DNA from: Streptomyces sp. DH37
GTDB lineage: Bacteria; Actinomycetota; Actinomycetes; Streptomycetales; Streptomycetaceae
NCBI RefSeq assembly: GCF_029813835.1
Contig: NZ_JARVKV010000064.1
Span: forward strand, 1-40,337
Direction of reading: 5' to 3'
DNA length: 40,337 nucleotides
Shown here: positions 33,232 to 40,337 of the stretch, one piece after another
Position numbering within the stretch: the first letter of the stretch is position 1
Layout: every line of letters starts with the position of its first letter
Notes under the pieces: generated by a model
What the model saw: only the letters and a program-made list of their open reading frames with translations
Database searches by the model: none
What the model was told of the DNA's origin: nothing
Translations under genes and position numbers: made by a program

Positions 33232-34452
33232 GTGGAGACTCCGGGGTCGCAGTCCTCTCTGCACCGGGCCAATCTGGAGCGGGTGGTACGAGCCGTGCGC
33301 ATAGCGGGCTCGCTCACCCAGGCGGAGATCGCCCGGACCACGGGCCTGTCCGCCGCGACGGTCTCCAACATCGTCCGGGAGCTGAAGGACAACGGCACGG
33401 TCGAGGTCACCCCGACCTCCGCCGGGGGCCGGCGGGCCCGCAGCGTCTCGCTGTCGGGGGACGCCGGGATCGTCGTCGGCGTCGACTTCGGCCACTCCCA
33501 CCTGCGCGTGGCCGTCGGCAACCTGGCCCACCAGGTGCTCGCCGAGGAGTCCGAGCCGATCGACGTGGACGCCTCCGCCTCCCAGGGCTTCGACCGGGCC
33601 GAGCGGCTGGTGGAGCGGCTGATCTCGGTGACCGGCTTCCGCCGCGAGAAGGTCATCGGGATGGGCCTGGGCGTCCCCGGCCCGATCGACGTCGAGACCG
33701 GCGTGCTGGGCTCCAGCACCATCCTGCCGGGCTGGGCCGGGACCAATCCGCGCGAGGAGCTGGCCTCCCGGCTCGGCGTGGAGGTCCACGTCGACAACGA
33801 CGCCAACCTCGGCGCGCTGGGCGAGCTGGTGTGGGGCAGCGGGCGCGGCGCGCGGGACCTGGCGTACATCAAGGTCGCCAGCGGCGTCGGCGCGGGACTG
33901 GTGATCGACGGCCAGATCTACCGCGGCCCCGGCGGCACCGCGGGCGAGATCGGCCACATCACGCTGGACGAGTCCGGCCCGGTGTGCCGGTGCGGCAACC
34001 GGGGCTGCCTGGAGACGTTCACCGCGGCCCGCTACGTCCTGCCGCTGCTGCACTCCAGCCACGGCCCCGACCTGACCATGCCCGAGATGGTCAGGCTCGC
34101 CCGCTCCGGCGACCTGGGCTGCCGCCGGGTGGTGGCCGACGTCGGGCGCCACGTGGGCAGCGGCGTCGCCAACCTGTGCAACCTGCTCAACCCCAGCCGG
34201 ATCGTGCTCGGCGGCGATCTCGCCGAGGCCGGCGAGCTGGTGCTCGGCCCGATCCGCGACTCGGTCTCCCGCTACGCCATCCCCAGCGCGGCCCGGCAGC
34301 TGACCGTGGTGCCGGGGGCCCTGGGCGGCCGCGCGGAGGTGCTGGGCGCGCTGGCGCTGGTGCTGAGCGAGATGGGCGACTCGACGCTGCTGGACGGCTC
34401 GCTGAACGCGCCCGAGCCCGTGCCCGCCGTCGCGGCGTCCGCCGGCGTCTGA
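33232..34452 (+). CDS. rok7B7: ROK-family regulator Rok7B7
   Basis: A 406-aa ROK regulator. Residues of about 12-65 form the winged helix (AVRIAGSLTQAEIARTTGLS, AATVSNIVRELKDNGTVEV). The ROK kinase-like domain follows: VVGVDFGHSHLRVAVG (phosphate-1-like), GLGVPGPIDVETG, VDNDANLGALGELVWG, and the ROK zinc/signature region GEIGHITLDESG-VCRCGNRGCLETF. In S. coelicolor Rok7B7 (SCO6008) links xylose uptake, GlcNAc uptake and antibiotic production. Here it sits between ngcEFG and xylFGH, the same order. The start is GTG 33232. Its stop codon lies within a duplicated 11-bp unit (CCGGCGTCTGA at 34442-34452 and 34453-34463). Confidence 0.92.
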   Translation: METPGSQSSLHRANLERVVRAVRIAGSLTQAEIARTTGLSAATVSNIVRELKDNGTVEVTPTSAGGRRARSVSLSGDAGIVVGVDFGHSHLRVAVGNLAHQVLAEESEPIDVDASASQGFDRAERLVERLISVTGFRREKVIGMGLGVPGPIDVETGVLGSSTILPGWAGTNPREELASRLGVEVHVDNDANLGALGELVWGSGRGARDLAYIKVASGVGAGLVIDGQIYRGPGGTAGEIGHITLDESGPVCRCGNRGCLETFTAARYVLPLLHSSHGPDLTMPEMVRLARSGDLGCRRVVADVGRHVGSGVANLCNLLNPSRIVLGGDLAEAGELVLGPIRDSVSRYAIPSAARQLTVVPGALGGRAEVLGALALVLSEMGDSTLLDGSLNAPEPVPAVAASAGV

Positions 34453-34648
34453 CCGGCGTCTGACCGGGGCCGGGCCGCGAGGACGGGCTGGGGAGGACGG
34501 ACCGCGAGGACGGGCAGGGATCCGGGCCGCCGTGACCGGCGCGGAACCGGGCCGTTGCCCGAAGACCACGCGGTGAGCGGAAAACAAACGAAGAGACGGG
34601 CGTGAGCGGCCGGGGACGGAGGCGCCGCCGGGCTCGTCCGTGGGGTGC

Positions 34649-34660
34649 GAGAGCGCTCTC
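34649..34660. promoter_or_regulatory. LacI-family operator upstream of xylF
   Basis: GAGAGCGCTCTC is a perfect 12-bp palindrome with the central CG step typical of LacI/GalR operators (compare CebR TGGGAGCGCTCCCA). It lies 165 bases before the xylF start. No LacI-family gene is in the window, so the regulator would act from elsewhere. Confidence 0.6.
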
Positions 34661-34731
34661 ATTGCCGTTCTGCCGCCAATCTGCCGCCACTCTGCGTTCA
34701 TTTTGTTCACGCATGGCATCGTTGCTGTCTC

Positions 34732-34752
34732 GTTAAGAATTTACTTCTTGAC
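34732..34752. promoter_or_regulatory. Candidate Rok7B7 operator upstream of xylF
   Basis: GTTAAGAA-N5-TTCTTGAC is an inverted repeat with 7 of 8 positions symmetric. The segment TTTACTTCTTGAC (34740-34752) fits my memory of the Rok7B7 motif TTKAMKHSTTSAV at all 13 positions. The regulator gene is directly upstream. Confidence 0.65.
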
Positions 34753-34824
34753 GGCAGGTGTCACGACGAGTTGACTTCCAGCCACCTCGGCCGCAGTGAC
34801 GCGGCCTCGTCAGGGAGGTTCTGG

Positions 34825-35931
34825 ATGAACACGCAACTGCGCCGTGCCGCCGTGGCCATGGCCGCCACCGCCATGGCCGTCTCGCTCGCCGCCTGTGGCA
34901 GTGCCAAGGAGGCCGGAGGCAACGACTCGGGCGGAGACGACAAGAAGAAGGACGGCCCGCTGACCATCGGCCTGCTGCTGCCGGAGGACCAGACGGCCCG
35001 CTACGAGAACTTCGACCGACCTCTCATAGAGGCGAAGATCAAGGAGCTCTGCTCCGACTGCGAGGTCAGCTACGTCAACGCCAAGCAGGACGCGTCGACC
35101 CAGCAGCAGCAGATGAACTCGATGATCACCAAGAAGGTGGACGCGATCATCCTGGACGCGGTGGACTCCAAGTCCATCGCCGGATCGGTCAAGAAGGCCG
35201 ACGACGCCGGCATCCCCGTCGTCGCCTACGACCGCCTGGCCGAGGGCCCGATCTCCGCCTACACCTCCTTCGACAACGAGGAGGTCGGCAGGGTCCAGGG
35301 CACGGCTCTCCTGGAGGAGCTCGGCGACAAGGCCAAGGACGGCCAGATCGTCATGATGAACGGGTCGCCGACCGACCCGAACGCCGCCATGTTCAAGAAG
35401 GGCGCCAAGTCCGTCCTCGACGGCAAGGTCAAGGTGGGCAAGTCGTACGACACCACCGACTGGAAGCCCGAAGAGGCCAACAAGAACATGAGCGGCGCCA
35501 TCGCCTCCCTGGGCAAGGGGAACATCGTCGGCGTCTACTCCGCCAACGACGGCATGGCGGGCGGCATCATCACCGCCCTCAAGAGCGCCGGCGTCGACCC
35601 GCTGCCGCCGGTCACCGGCCAGGACGCCGAGCTGGCGGGCGTCCAGCGCATCATCGCGGGCGAGCAGTTCATGACCGTCTACAAGCCCTTCAAGCCCGAG
35701 GCCGACGCCGCCGCCGAGATGGCCGTCGCCCTGGCCCGCGGCGAGGACGTCAAGGCGGACGGCACCATCGACAGCGCGACCACCAAGGGCGTCCCCGCGA
35801 CCCTGATCCCGCCGGTCGCGGTGACCGTCGACAACCTCAAGGACACCGTGATCAAGGACGGCCTCTACAAGCTGGAGGACATCTGCACCGCCAAGTACGC
35901 CAAGGCGTGCGAGAAGGCCGGCCTGAAGTAA
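34825..35931 (+). CDS. xylF: XylF, xylose-binding lipoprotein
   Basis: A 368-aa periplasmic-binding protein of the sugar-binding type 1 (Peripla_BP_4) family. The N-terminus has a signal peptide ending in lipobox LAAC (Cys24), so it is a lipoprotein. The mature part has GPLTIGLLLPEDQTARYENF, DAIILDAVDSKSIAGSV, GIPVVAYDRLAEGPISAYTS, a QIVMMNGSPTDPNAAMF segment and NIVGVYSANDGMAGGI, all close to XylF. Gene order with xylG, xylH and rok7B7 supports xylose. ATG 34825 has GGGAGG six bases upstream. An 18-bp stem-loop separates it from xylG. Confidence 0.92.
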   Translation: MNTQLRRAAVAMAATAMAVSLAACGSAKEAGGNDSGGDDKKKDGPLTIGLLLPEDQTARYENFDRPLIEAKIKELCSDCEVSYVNAKQDASTQQQQMNSMITKKVDAIILDAVDSKSIAGSVKKADDAGIPVVAYDRLAEGPISAYTSFDNEEVGRVQGTALLEELGDKAKDGQIVMMNGSPTDPNAAMFKKGAKSVLDGKVKVGKSYDTTDWKPEEANKNMSGAIASLGKGNIVGVYSANDGMAGGIITALKSAGVDPLPPVTGQDAELAGVQRIIAGEQFMTVYKPFKPEADAAAEMAVALARGEDVKADGTIDSATTKGVPATLIPPVAVTVDNLKDTVIKDGLYKLEDICTAKYAKACEKAGLK

Positions 35932-35956
35932 CGGCCCGGTAGTCCCCCCGGCCCCG

Positions 35957-36003
35957 CCGGTGCCCGCGCCCCTCACCACCCCGCCGAGGGGCGCGGGCAC
36001 CGG
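35957..36003 (+). terminator. 18-bp stem-loop between xylF and xylG
   Basis: Left arm 35957-35974 and right arm 35986-36003 pair perfectly over 18 bp, with an 11-nt loop. It lies 25 bases after the xylF stop and 38 before the xylG start. Within an operon such a structure usually acts as a partial terminator or RNA stabiliser that leaves the binding protein in excess. Confidence 0.75.
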
Positions 36004-36041
36004 ACGGTCCACACCCCGTCCTGTCCTAGGAGTTGGTTCAC

Positions 36042-36821
36042 GTGTCCGCTACGCCTGTACTGGCGTTGCGCGGAATCTCCAAGCGCTTCGGTGCCGTTCA
36101 GGCGCTCACCGATGTCGACCTGGAGGTCCACGCCGGCGAGGTGGTCGCCCTGGTGGGCGACAACGGCGCCGGAAAGTCCACCCTCGTGAAGACGATCGCC
36201 GGCGTCGGCCCCGCCGACGAGGGCGTCTTCGCGTGGCAAGGCAGATCCGTCCAGGTCAACCGGCCGCACGACGCCCAGGAACTGGGCATCGCGACCGTCT
36301 ACCAGGACCTCGCCCTCTGCGACAACCTCGACGTCGTGGGCAATCTGTTCCTCGGCCGCGAGATCATGCGCGGCGGCATCCTCGACGAGATCGAGATGGA
36401 GCGCCGCGCCCGGGAGCTGCTCGACACCCTGTCGATCCGCATCCCCAGCGTCCGCATCCCCATCGCCTCGCTCTCCGGCGGCCAGCGGCAGACCGTCGCC
36501 ATCGCCCGCTCGATGCTGGGCGAGCCCAAGCTCGTCATCCTCGACGAGCCCACCGCCGCCCTCGGCGTGGAGCAGACCGCCCAGGTGCTCGACCTGGTCG
36601 AGCGGCTGCGCGAGCGCGGCCTCGCCGTCATCCTCATCAGCCACAACATGGCGGACGTCAAGGCGGTCGCCGACAAGGTGGCGGTGCTCCGGCTCGGCCG
36701 CAACAACGGTGTCTTCGACGTCGCGAGCACATCGCAGGAAGAGATCATCTCCGCCATCACCGGCGCCACGGACAACGCCGTGACCCGCCGCAGGGCGCGT
36801 ACCGCGGGGAGCCGACCGTGA
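36042..36821 (+). CDS. xylG: XylG, ABC sugar importer ATPase
   Basis: A 259-aa ATPase: Walker A GDNGAGKST, Q-loop in IATVYQDLALCDNL, signature LSGGQRQTVAIARS, Walker B LVILDEPTAALGVEQT, and switch His in ILISHNMADVKAVAD. It has a single ABC domain, whereas E. coli XylG has two in tandem (about 510 aa), so two copies are presumably needed per transporter. I chose GTG 36042 with AGGAG nine bases upstream; a TTG at 36033 would add three residues. Its stop overlaps xylH by GTGA. Confidence 0.9.
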   Translation: MSATPVLALRGISKRFGAVQALTDVDLEVHAGEVVALVGDNGAGKSTLVKTIAGVGPADEGVFAWQGRSVQVNRPHDAQELGIATVYQDLALCDNLDVVGNLFLGREIMRGGILDEIEMERRARELLDTLSIRIPSVRIPIASLSGGQRQTVAIARSMLGEPKLVILDEPTAALGVEQTAQVLDLVERLRERGLAVILISHNMADVKAVADKVAVLRLGRNNGVFDVASTSQEEIISAITGATDNAVTRRRARTAGSRP

Positions 36822-38119
36822 GCGAGACCAACCTTTCCAAGACCGCCACCGCCCCGGCCCCCGACAACGGCAACGGCAACGGCGTCGCCAAGGGCGCCAC
36901 GCCCGCCGTCGACCCGCGCCTGCTGGTGCGCGAGCAGGGCCTGGCCGGCTACTGGACCGACTTCAAGCGGAAGATGCGCAGCGGCGAACTGGGCTCGGTG
37001 CCCGTCGTCGTCGGACTCATCGTCATCTGGGCCATCTTCCAGTCGATGGACGACGCCTTCCTCTCCGCCGAGAACCTATCCAACCTGTCGGTCTACATCG
37101 TCGGCACCGGCCTGATCTCCGTCGGCATCGTCTTCGTGCTGCTGCTGGGCGAGATCGACCTGTCCGTCGGCTCCGTCAGCGGCCTGTCGTCGGCCGTCTT
37201 CGCCGTGCTCGCCGTCAACGAGGGCCTGAACGAGTGGCTGGCGGTCGTGCTGGCCCTGCTCACCGGCGCGGTGATCGGGGCCCTCCACGGCTTCTTCTTC
37301 GCGAAGATCGGCGTCCCCGCCTTCGTCGTCACCCTCGCGGGCCTGCTCGCCTGGAACGGCCTGATGCTGAAGGTGCTGGGCACCACCGGCACCATCAACC
37401 TGGACAGCGAGGGCCTGGTCGCCACCCTGTCCAACCACTACTTCACCGACGTCGCCGTCGCCTACGGCACCGCGGTGGTCGCGGTCGCGGCCTTCTTCGC
37501 CGCGCAGCTCCTCGGCGCCCGGCGCCGCTCGGCGGTCGGGATCCCCTCCCGCCCGGTGAGCGAGATCGTGGTGCGCACCGTGCTGCTGGCCGTGCTGGCC
37601 TTCGGCGCCGCCTACATGCTCAACCAGTACAAGGGCATGCCGCTGGCCCTGCTGATCTTCCTGGTCGTGCTGGTGGCGCTGGACTTCGTCCTGCGCCGCA
37701 CCTCCTACGGCCGCAAGGTCTTCGCGCTGGGCGGCAGCACCGAGGCGGCCCGCCGGGCCGGCATCAACGTCGAGCTGGTCCGCATCTCCGTCTTCTCCAT
37801 CGCCGGCACCATGGCCGCCTTCGGCGGACTGATGATCGCTTCCCGCATCCTGGCGGCCAACCAGGGCGCCGGCACCGGCAACCTGCTGATGGAGGCCATC
37901 GCCGCGGCGGTCATCGGCGGCACCAGCCTCTTCGGCGGACGCGGCACCGTGTGGTCCGCCCTGCTCGGCATGCTGGTGATCGGCTCGATCGCCTCCGGCA
38001 TGGCGCTGCTGGGCATCGCCGCCGCCATCCAGTACATGATCACGGGTGCCGTGCTGCTGGCCGCGGTCGTCATCGACTCGGTCTCCCGGCGCACCCAGCG
38101 CTCGGCGGGCCGCGGCTGA
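36818..38119 (+). CDS. xylH: XylH, ABC sugar importer permease
   Basis: A 433-aa permease of the RbsC/XylH (BPD_transp_2) family. After a disordered 40-residue N-terminus come about 10 membrane segments, including VPVVVGLIVIWAIFQSM, GTGLISVGIVFVLLLGEIDL, the characteristic LGEIDLSVGSVSGLSSAVFA loop, GLLAWNGLMLKVLGTTGTIN and a C-terminal LEAIAAAVIGGTSLFGGRGT-type segment (here MEAIAAAVIGGTSLFGGRGT). The motif YGRKVFALGGSTEAARRAGI near residue 300 is the EAA-like ATPase contact of this family. The start GTG overlaps the xylG stop. A terminator follows. Confidence 0.92.
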   Translation: MSETNLSKTATAPAPDNGNGNGVAKGATPAVDPRLLVREQGLAGYWTDFKRKMRSGELGSVPVVVGLIVIWAIFQSMDDAFLSAENLSNLSVYIVGTGLISVGIVFVLLLGEIDLSVGSVSGLSSAVFAVLAVNEGLNEWLAVVLALLTGAVIGALHGFFFAKIGVPAFVVTLAGLLAWNGLMLKVLGTTGTINLDSEGLVATLSNHYFTDVAVAYGTAVVAVAAFFAAQLLGARRRSAVGIPSRPVSEIVVRTVLLAVLAFGAAYMLNQYKGMPLALLIFLVVLVALDFVLRRTSYGRKVFALGGSTEAARRAGINVELVRISVFSIAGTMAAFGGLMIASRILAANQGAGTGNLLMEAIAAAVIGGTSLFGGRGTVWSALLGMLVIGSIASGMALLGIAAAIQYMITGAVLLAAVVIDSVSRRTQRSAGRG

Positions 38120-38146
38120 CCCGCGCCCGTTCCTCCCGTCCCGCCC

Positions 38147-38199
38147 GTGCCGGGCCCTCCCGGGATTCCTCCGCGAACCCCCGGGGAGGGGTCCGGCAC
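38147..38199 (+). terminator. Terminator after xylH
   Basis: GTGCCGGG-CCCTCCCGGG on the left (38147 on) pairs with a CCC-GGGGAGGGG-TCCGGCAC right arm ending at 38199. The long stem has one or two mismatches and a loop of about 13 nt. It lies 27 bases after the stop. Beyond it, an 11-bp unit ACACCCCTGTG is repeated in tandem (38221-38242). Confidence 0.55.
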
Positions 38200-38342
38200 C
38201 GGGCGTGTGACGACCCCGCGACACCCCTGTGACACCCCTGTGCGCCGGGCAACGCGGTGGCCGCCGTACGGTCGGGCGACCGGAACATTAGACTCGTCGG
38301 ATCGGCACAAGCCCGTACGGCTCGACCAGCAAGGAGGCACGG

Positions 38343-40280
38343 GTGGCTCTGCTGACCCGCATCACGGGACCGCGCGATCTCGACCGGCTCAGCCCCGAAC
38401 AGCTCGATCAGCTCGCTCGGGAGATCCGGACCTTCCTCGTCGACGCGGTCTCGAAGACCGGCGGCCACCTGGGGCCCAACCTGGGCGTGGTCGAGCTGAC
38501 CATCGCCCTGCACCGGGTCTTCGAGTCCCCCAGGGACAAGGTGCTCTTCGACACCGGGCACCAGAGCTACGTCCACAAGCTGCTCACCGGGCGTCAGGAC
38601 TTCTCGAGACTGCGCGCCAGGGGCGGCATCTCCGGCTACCCCTCGCGGGCCGAGTCCGAGCACGACGTCATCGAGAACTCCCACGCCTCCACCGTGCTGG
38701 GCTGGGCCGACGGCCTGGCCAAGGCCAACGAGGTGCTGGGCCGCGACGACCACGTGGTCGCGGTCATCGGCGACGGGGCGCTCACCGGCGGCATGGCCTG
38801 GGAGGCGCTGAACAACATCGCCGCCGCCAAGGACCGCCCCCTGGTGATCGTCGTCAACGACAACGAGCGCTCCTACGCGCCCACCATCGGCGGCCTGGCC
38901 AACCACCTGGCCACCCTGCGCACCACCGACGGCTACGAGCGCTTCCTGGCCCGCGGCAAGGAGGTGCTCAACCGCACCCCGGTCGTCGGCCGGCCGCTGT
39001 ACGAGACCCTGCACGGCGCCAAGAAGGGCATCAAGGACGTCATCGCCCCGCAGGGCATGTTCGAGGACCTGGGCCTGAAGTACGTCGGCCCCATCGACGG
39101 CCACGACATAGCGGCACTGGAGTCCGCCCTGACGCGCGCCAAGCGCTTCGGCGGCCCGGTCATCGTCCACTGCCTGACCGAGAAGGGCCGCGGCTACCAG
39201 CCCGCCGTCCAGCACGAGGCCGACCGCTTCCACGCCGTCGGCGTCATCCACCCCGACACCGGCCTGCCGGTGTCCGCCTCCGGCGCCGACTGGACGTCGG
39301 TCTTCGGCGACGAGATGGTCGAGCTCGGCCGCGAGCGCGCGGACGTCGTCGCCATCACCGCCGCGATGCTCCAGCCGGTGGGCCTGCAGAAGTTCGCCGA
39401 GGCCTTCCCCGACCGCGTCTACGACGTGGGCATCGCCGAGCAGCACGGCGCGGTGTCGGCGGCCGGGCTCGCCACCGGCGGCCTGCACCCCGTCTTCGCC
39501 GTCTACGCCACCTTCCTCAACCGGGCCTTCGACCAGGTCCTGATGGACGTCGCCCTGCACAGGTGCGGGGTGACCTTCGTCCTGGACCGGGCCGGGATCA
39601 CCGGCACCGACGGCGCCTCCCACAACGGCATGTGGGACATGTCGATCCTCCAGGTCGTCCCCGGGCTGCGGATCGCCGCGCCGCGCGACGCCGACCAGCT
39701 GCGCGCCCAGCTCCGCGAGGCCGTCGAGGTGAAGGACGCCCCGACGGTGGTGCGCTTCTCCAAGGGCGCCGTCGGCCCGGCCGTCCCCGCCCTCGGCGCG
39801 GTCGGCGGCATGGACGTGCTGCGCGAGCCGGGCACGGCGGAGGGCGAGCGGCCGGACGTGCTGCTGGTCTCCGTCGGCGCGCTGGCCCCGATGTGCCTGG
39901 AGGTCGCCGACCTCCTCGACAAGCAGGGCATCTCCACCACCGTGGTGGACCCGCGCTGGGTCAAGCCGGTGGACGAGGCGCTGCCGCCGCTGGCCGACCG
40001 GCACCGCGTCGTCGTCACCGTGGAGGACAACAGCCGGGTGGGCGGCGTCGGTTCGGCGATCGCGCAGGCGCTGCGCGACGCGGGCGTGGACGTGCCGCTG
40101 CGCGACTTCGGCATCCCCCCGAAGTTCCTGGACCACGCCTCCCGCGGCGAGGTGCTCGCCGAGATCGGCCTGACCGCGCCGGACATCGCCCGCCAGGTCA
40201 CCGGTCTGGTCGCCAAGCTCGACGGCCGCTACGACACCGAGCGCGCGGCCGACCTCGACACGGAGACCACCCGCGACTGA
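38343..40280 (+). CDS. dxs: 1-deoxy-D-xylulose-5-phosphate synthase
   Basis: A 645-aa thiamine-diphosphate enzyme that condenses pyruvate and glyceraldehyde-3-phosphate, the first step of the MEP isoprenoid pathway. Domain I starts LLTRITGPRDLDRLSPEQLD, with TGHQSYVHKLLTGR and the ThDP/Mg motif GDGALTGGMAWEALNN. Domain II has DVGIAEQHGAVSAAGLA with the catalytic Glu, and the segment DRAGITGTDGASHNGMWD. Domain III ends with VVTVEDNSRVGGVGSAIAQA and IPPKFLDHASR. Length matches the family. The GTG start has AAGGAGG (38331-38337) five bases upstream. TAGACT near 38289 is a possible -10. Some Streptomyces carry two dxs copies; this window shows one. Confidence 0.96.
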   Translation: MALLTRITGPRDLDRLSPEQLDQLAREIRTFLVDAVSKTGGHLGPNLGVVELTIALHRVFESPRDKVLFDTGHQSYVHKLLTGRQDFSRLRARGGISGYPSRAESEHDVIENSHASTVLGWADGLAKANEVLGRDDHVVAVIGDGALTGGMAWEALNNIAAAKDRPLVIVVNDNERSYAPTIGGLANHLATLRTTDGYERFLARGKEVLNRTPVVGRPLYETLHGAKKGIKDVIAPQGMFEDLGLKYVGPIDGHDIAALESALTRAKRFGGPVIVHCLTEKGRGYQPAVQHEADRFHAVGVIHPDTGLPVSASGADWTSVFGDEMVELGRERADVVAITAAMLQPVGLQKFAEAFPDRVYDVGIAEQHGAVSAAGLATGGLHPVFAVYATFLNRAFDQVLMDVALHRCGVTFVLDRAGITGTDGASHNGMWDMSILQVVPGLRIAAPRDADQLRAQLREAVEVKDAPTVVRFSKGAVGPAVPALGAVGGMDVLREPGTAEGERPDVLLVSVGALAPMCLEVADLLDKQGISTTVVDPRWVKPVDEALPPLADRHRVVVTVEDNSRVGGVGSAIAQALRDAGVDVPLRDFGIPPKFLDHASRGEVLAEIGLTAPDIARQVTGLVAKLDGRYDTERAADLDTETTRD

Positions 40281-40337
40281 CCCGCTCCCGGCCCCGCTCC
40301 CGCTCCGGCGCGGCGCGCCCGGTCCGCCCCCCGCGGC

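Larger units (their letters stand above)
34453..34824. other. Control region upstream of xylF (372 bp)
   Basis: The first part (to about 34640) is GC-rich and unremarkable apart from the duplicated 11-bp unit at its start. The second part is AT-richer and holds a LacI-type operator (34649-34660), direct repeats TCTGCCGCCAA/TCTGCCGCCAC (34669-34690), and a ROK-type palindrome (34732-34752), listed separately. I could not fix a -35/-10 pair. Confidence 0.6.

Noticed and set aside
38221..38242. Tandem ACACCCCTGTG as an iteron or binding site
   Set aside because: Two copies only, no palindrome or link to a known regulator; noted with the terminator instead.

Overview
The window is high-GC DNA with the codon use, GTG starts and ATGA/GTGA start-stop overlaps of an actinomycete chromosome. 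Gene content and order point to Streptomyces. The right half follows, from memory, the S. coelicolor stretch around SCO5998-SCO6013: HTH-MurA homologue, aconitase, NgcEFG, Rok7B7, XylFGH, Dxs. There are no tRNAs, rRNAs, insertion sequences, prophage genes or CRISPR arrays that I can see.

Layout. 1-1.1 kb: a DUF5753 XRE regulator with its DUF397 partner (minus strand). 1.26-3.94 kb: a minus-strand two-gene operon of an unrecognised 361-aa protein and a membrane-anchored LivJ-like binding protein. 3.94-4.5 kb: a non-coding gap holding a decayed alpha/beta-hydrolase fragment. 4.5-8.0 kb: an unknown protein coupled to a GHKL ATPase, an AAA ATPase coupled to MazG, and a DUF6099-like protein. 8.0-9.9 kb: an F420-type LLM oxidoreductase and a homocysteine S-methyltransferase. 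10.0-14.1 kb: the Hen1-Pnkp RNA repair operon. 14.6-17.0 kb: arginine deiminase and ornithine carbamoyltransferase with a candidate ARG box between them. 17.1-19.9 kb: a pentapeptide-repeat protein and a DrrAB-type ABC exporter. 19.9-21.5 kb: a PEP-mutase-family protein and an ArsR-type regulator whose start abuts a 30-bp perfect inverted repeat. 22-24.1 kb: a secreted protein and a PLP aminotransferase-like protein with an unusual Asn at the PLP-pyridine position.

24.3-29.1 kb: an HTH-MurA fusion diverges from aconitase, and both promoters carry a TATCTC-N6-GAGAT palindrome. 29.4-38.1 kb: a sugar-uptake island with NgcEFG (GlcNAc/chitobiose), the ROK regulator Rok7B7 and XylFGH (xylose). I read a DasR-type site over the ngcE promoter, a LacI-type operator and a ROK-type palindrome upstream of xylF, and an 18-bp stem-loop between xylF and xylG. 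38.3-40.3 kb: dxs, first enzyme of the MEP isoprenoid pathway.

Most genes are familiar Streptomyces chromosomal families. The least explained parts are the 361-aa protein with its LivJ-like partner, the AAA-MazG pair, the HTH-MurA fusion with its paired operators, the ArsR palindrome, and the aminotransferase substitution. All sequence readings were made by eye. Family names come from memory of motifs, not from searches.
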